Shown piece by piece: positions 41,735 through 42,411 of a stretch of 42,411 bases of DNA. The notes beneath the pieces were generated by a model. That model ran no database searches. It worked only from the letters and a program-made list of their open reading frames with translations, and was not told the DNA's origin. Position numbers and translations under genes: made by a program. How positions within the stretch are numbered: position 1 is the first letter of the stretch; each line of letters starts with the position of its first letter. Source of the stretch: Olavius algarvensis associated proteobacterium Delta 3 (GTDB taxonomy: Bacteria; Desulfobacterota; Desulfobacteria; Desulfobacterales; CAFBRK01); assembly GCA_903231505.1 (NCBI GenBank), contig CAFBRK010000284.1, positions 1 through 42,411 of the forward strand, written 5' to 3'.

Positions 41735-41763
41735 TTGACATAGAAAAGAAAAGTTCATATTTT
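41735..41763 (+). promoter_or_regulatory. rRNA promoter P1 with UP element
   Basis: TTGACA (41735-41740), a 17-base spacer, TATTTT (41758-41763). An A-tract UP-like element lies at about 41712-41733. It is 250 bases upstream of the 16S gene. Confidence 0.75.
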
Positions 41764-41824
41764 GCGGAGTTTGATTGCGGCACAAAACCGCATAAAAATA
41801 AATTCCAAAACGGCCAAAAAAGTA

Positions 41825-41853
41825 TTGACACGGTAAGCCGGAGAGGATAACAA
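41825..41853 (+). promoter_or_regulatory. rRNA promoter P2
   Basis: TTGACA (41825-41830), a 17-base spacer, TAACAA (41848-41853). It sits inside an inverted repeat AAAACGGCC (about 41807)/GGCCGTTTT (about 41879). A GCCACCC-CCC-GGGTGGC hairpin (about 41902-41918) and the leader sequence CTTTGAAAACTAAATAG follow before 16S. Confidence 0.6.
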
Positions 41854-42010
41854 TTCTATCTCTTTGGCTTATGAAATTCGGCCGTTTTTTTCTGTACAAA
41901 GCCACCCCCCGGGTGGCGGCTCTGATCTTTGAAAACTAAATAGCGGTAAAAAAGAAGTTGGGCCCAAAACGATATTCCTTGTGTCTTTTTACAAAGACAC
42001 GCATCAAACT

Positions 42011-42411
<401 letters not shown>

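Overview
The window looks like a chromosomal segment of a sulfate-reducing deltaproteobacterium (Desulfobacterota, order Desulfobacterales, probably near Desulfosarcina/Desulfococcus). The reasons are the 16S rRNA 5' region at the right end, an F-type ATPase operon of the form b'-b-delta-alpha-gamma-beta-epsilon with no a or c subunit genes beside it, several iron-sulfur proteins, and a moderately GC-rich sequence. The genus-level guess is inference. No phage, plasmid, CRISPR array, transposase or classical defence locus is visible.

Left third (1-16300): mostly single genes. They are a rhodanese-like protein, a periplasmic STN+PDZ protein, a double helix-turn-helix protein, a hotdog thioesterase, and an ECF sigma factor with a small zinc-binding anti-sigma candidate. 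On the minus strand follows an AttEFGH-like export cassette (ATPase, FtsX-type permease with an apparent frameshift at its N-terminus, and a secreted AttH/CrtC-like protein). Then come a BamE-like envelope protein, a tRNA-dihydrouridine synthase, a tiny zinc-ribbon protein, a large hybrid histidine kinase, a polyferredoxin-like protein and a SpoIIAA-like protein.

Middle (16300-23000): a lone type IV pseudopilin, a second hotdog thioesterase, an Asp-containing mini-ferredoxin, tRNA-Trp with a strong terminator, an M23 peptidase, tRNA-Pro on the minus strand, an LD-carboxypeptidase and a class-C-beta-lactamase-type serine hydrolase. Several gaps hold long inverted repeats.

Right half (23100-42411): housekeeping blocks. 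The rod-shape cluster mreB-mreC-mreD-mrdA-rodA is followed by a bactofilin. The ATP synthase operon follows, with a near-consensus promoter inside the 3' end of the bactofilin gene, and then a stand-alone GlmU-type uridylyltransferase domain. A zapB-like/zapA pair is followed by a 6S RNA candidate, RNase Y and tyrS. Two rRNA promoters and the first about 400 nt of a 16S rRNA gene close the window. Together the cluster covers cell-wall elongation, divisome assembly, energy conversion, RNA turnover and translation.

The least ordinary feature is the intergenic DNA. Arrays of 7- and 8-bp short tandem repeats sit in many gaps, even inside the mre and atp operons. One composite module (GATGCTG heptamers, GCTGAAA heptamers, a GTTCCGC palindrome, AACGG-type octamers) occurs twice in the same order. 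Independently, a REP-like double-hairpin element occurs at four places (three two-hairpin copies and one single-hairpin copy). I found no clear new multi-gene system; the repeat ecology, the 6S RNA and the interrupted permease are the observations most worth pursuing.
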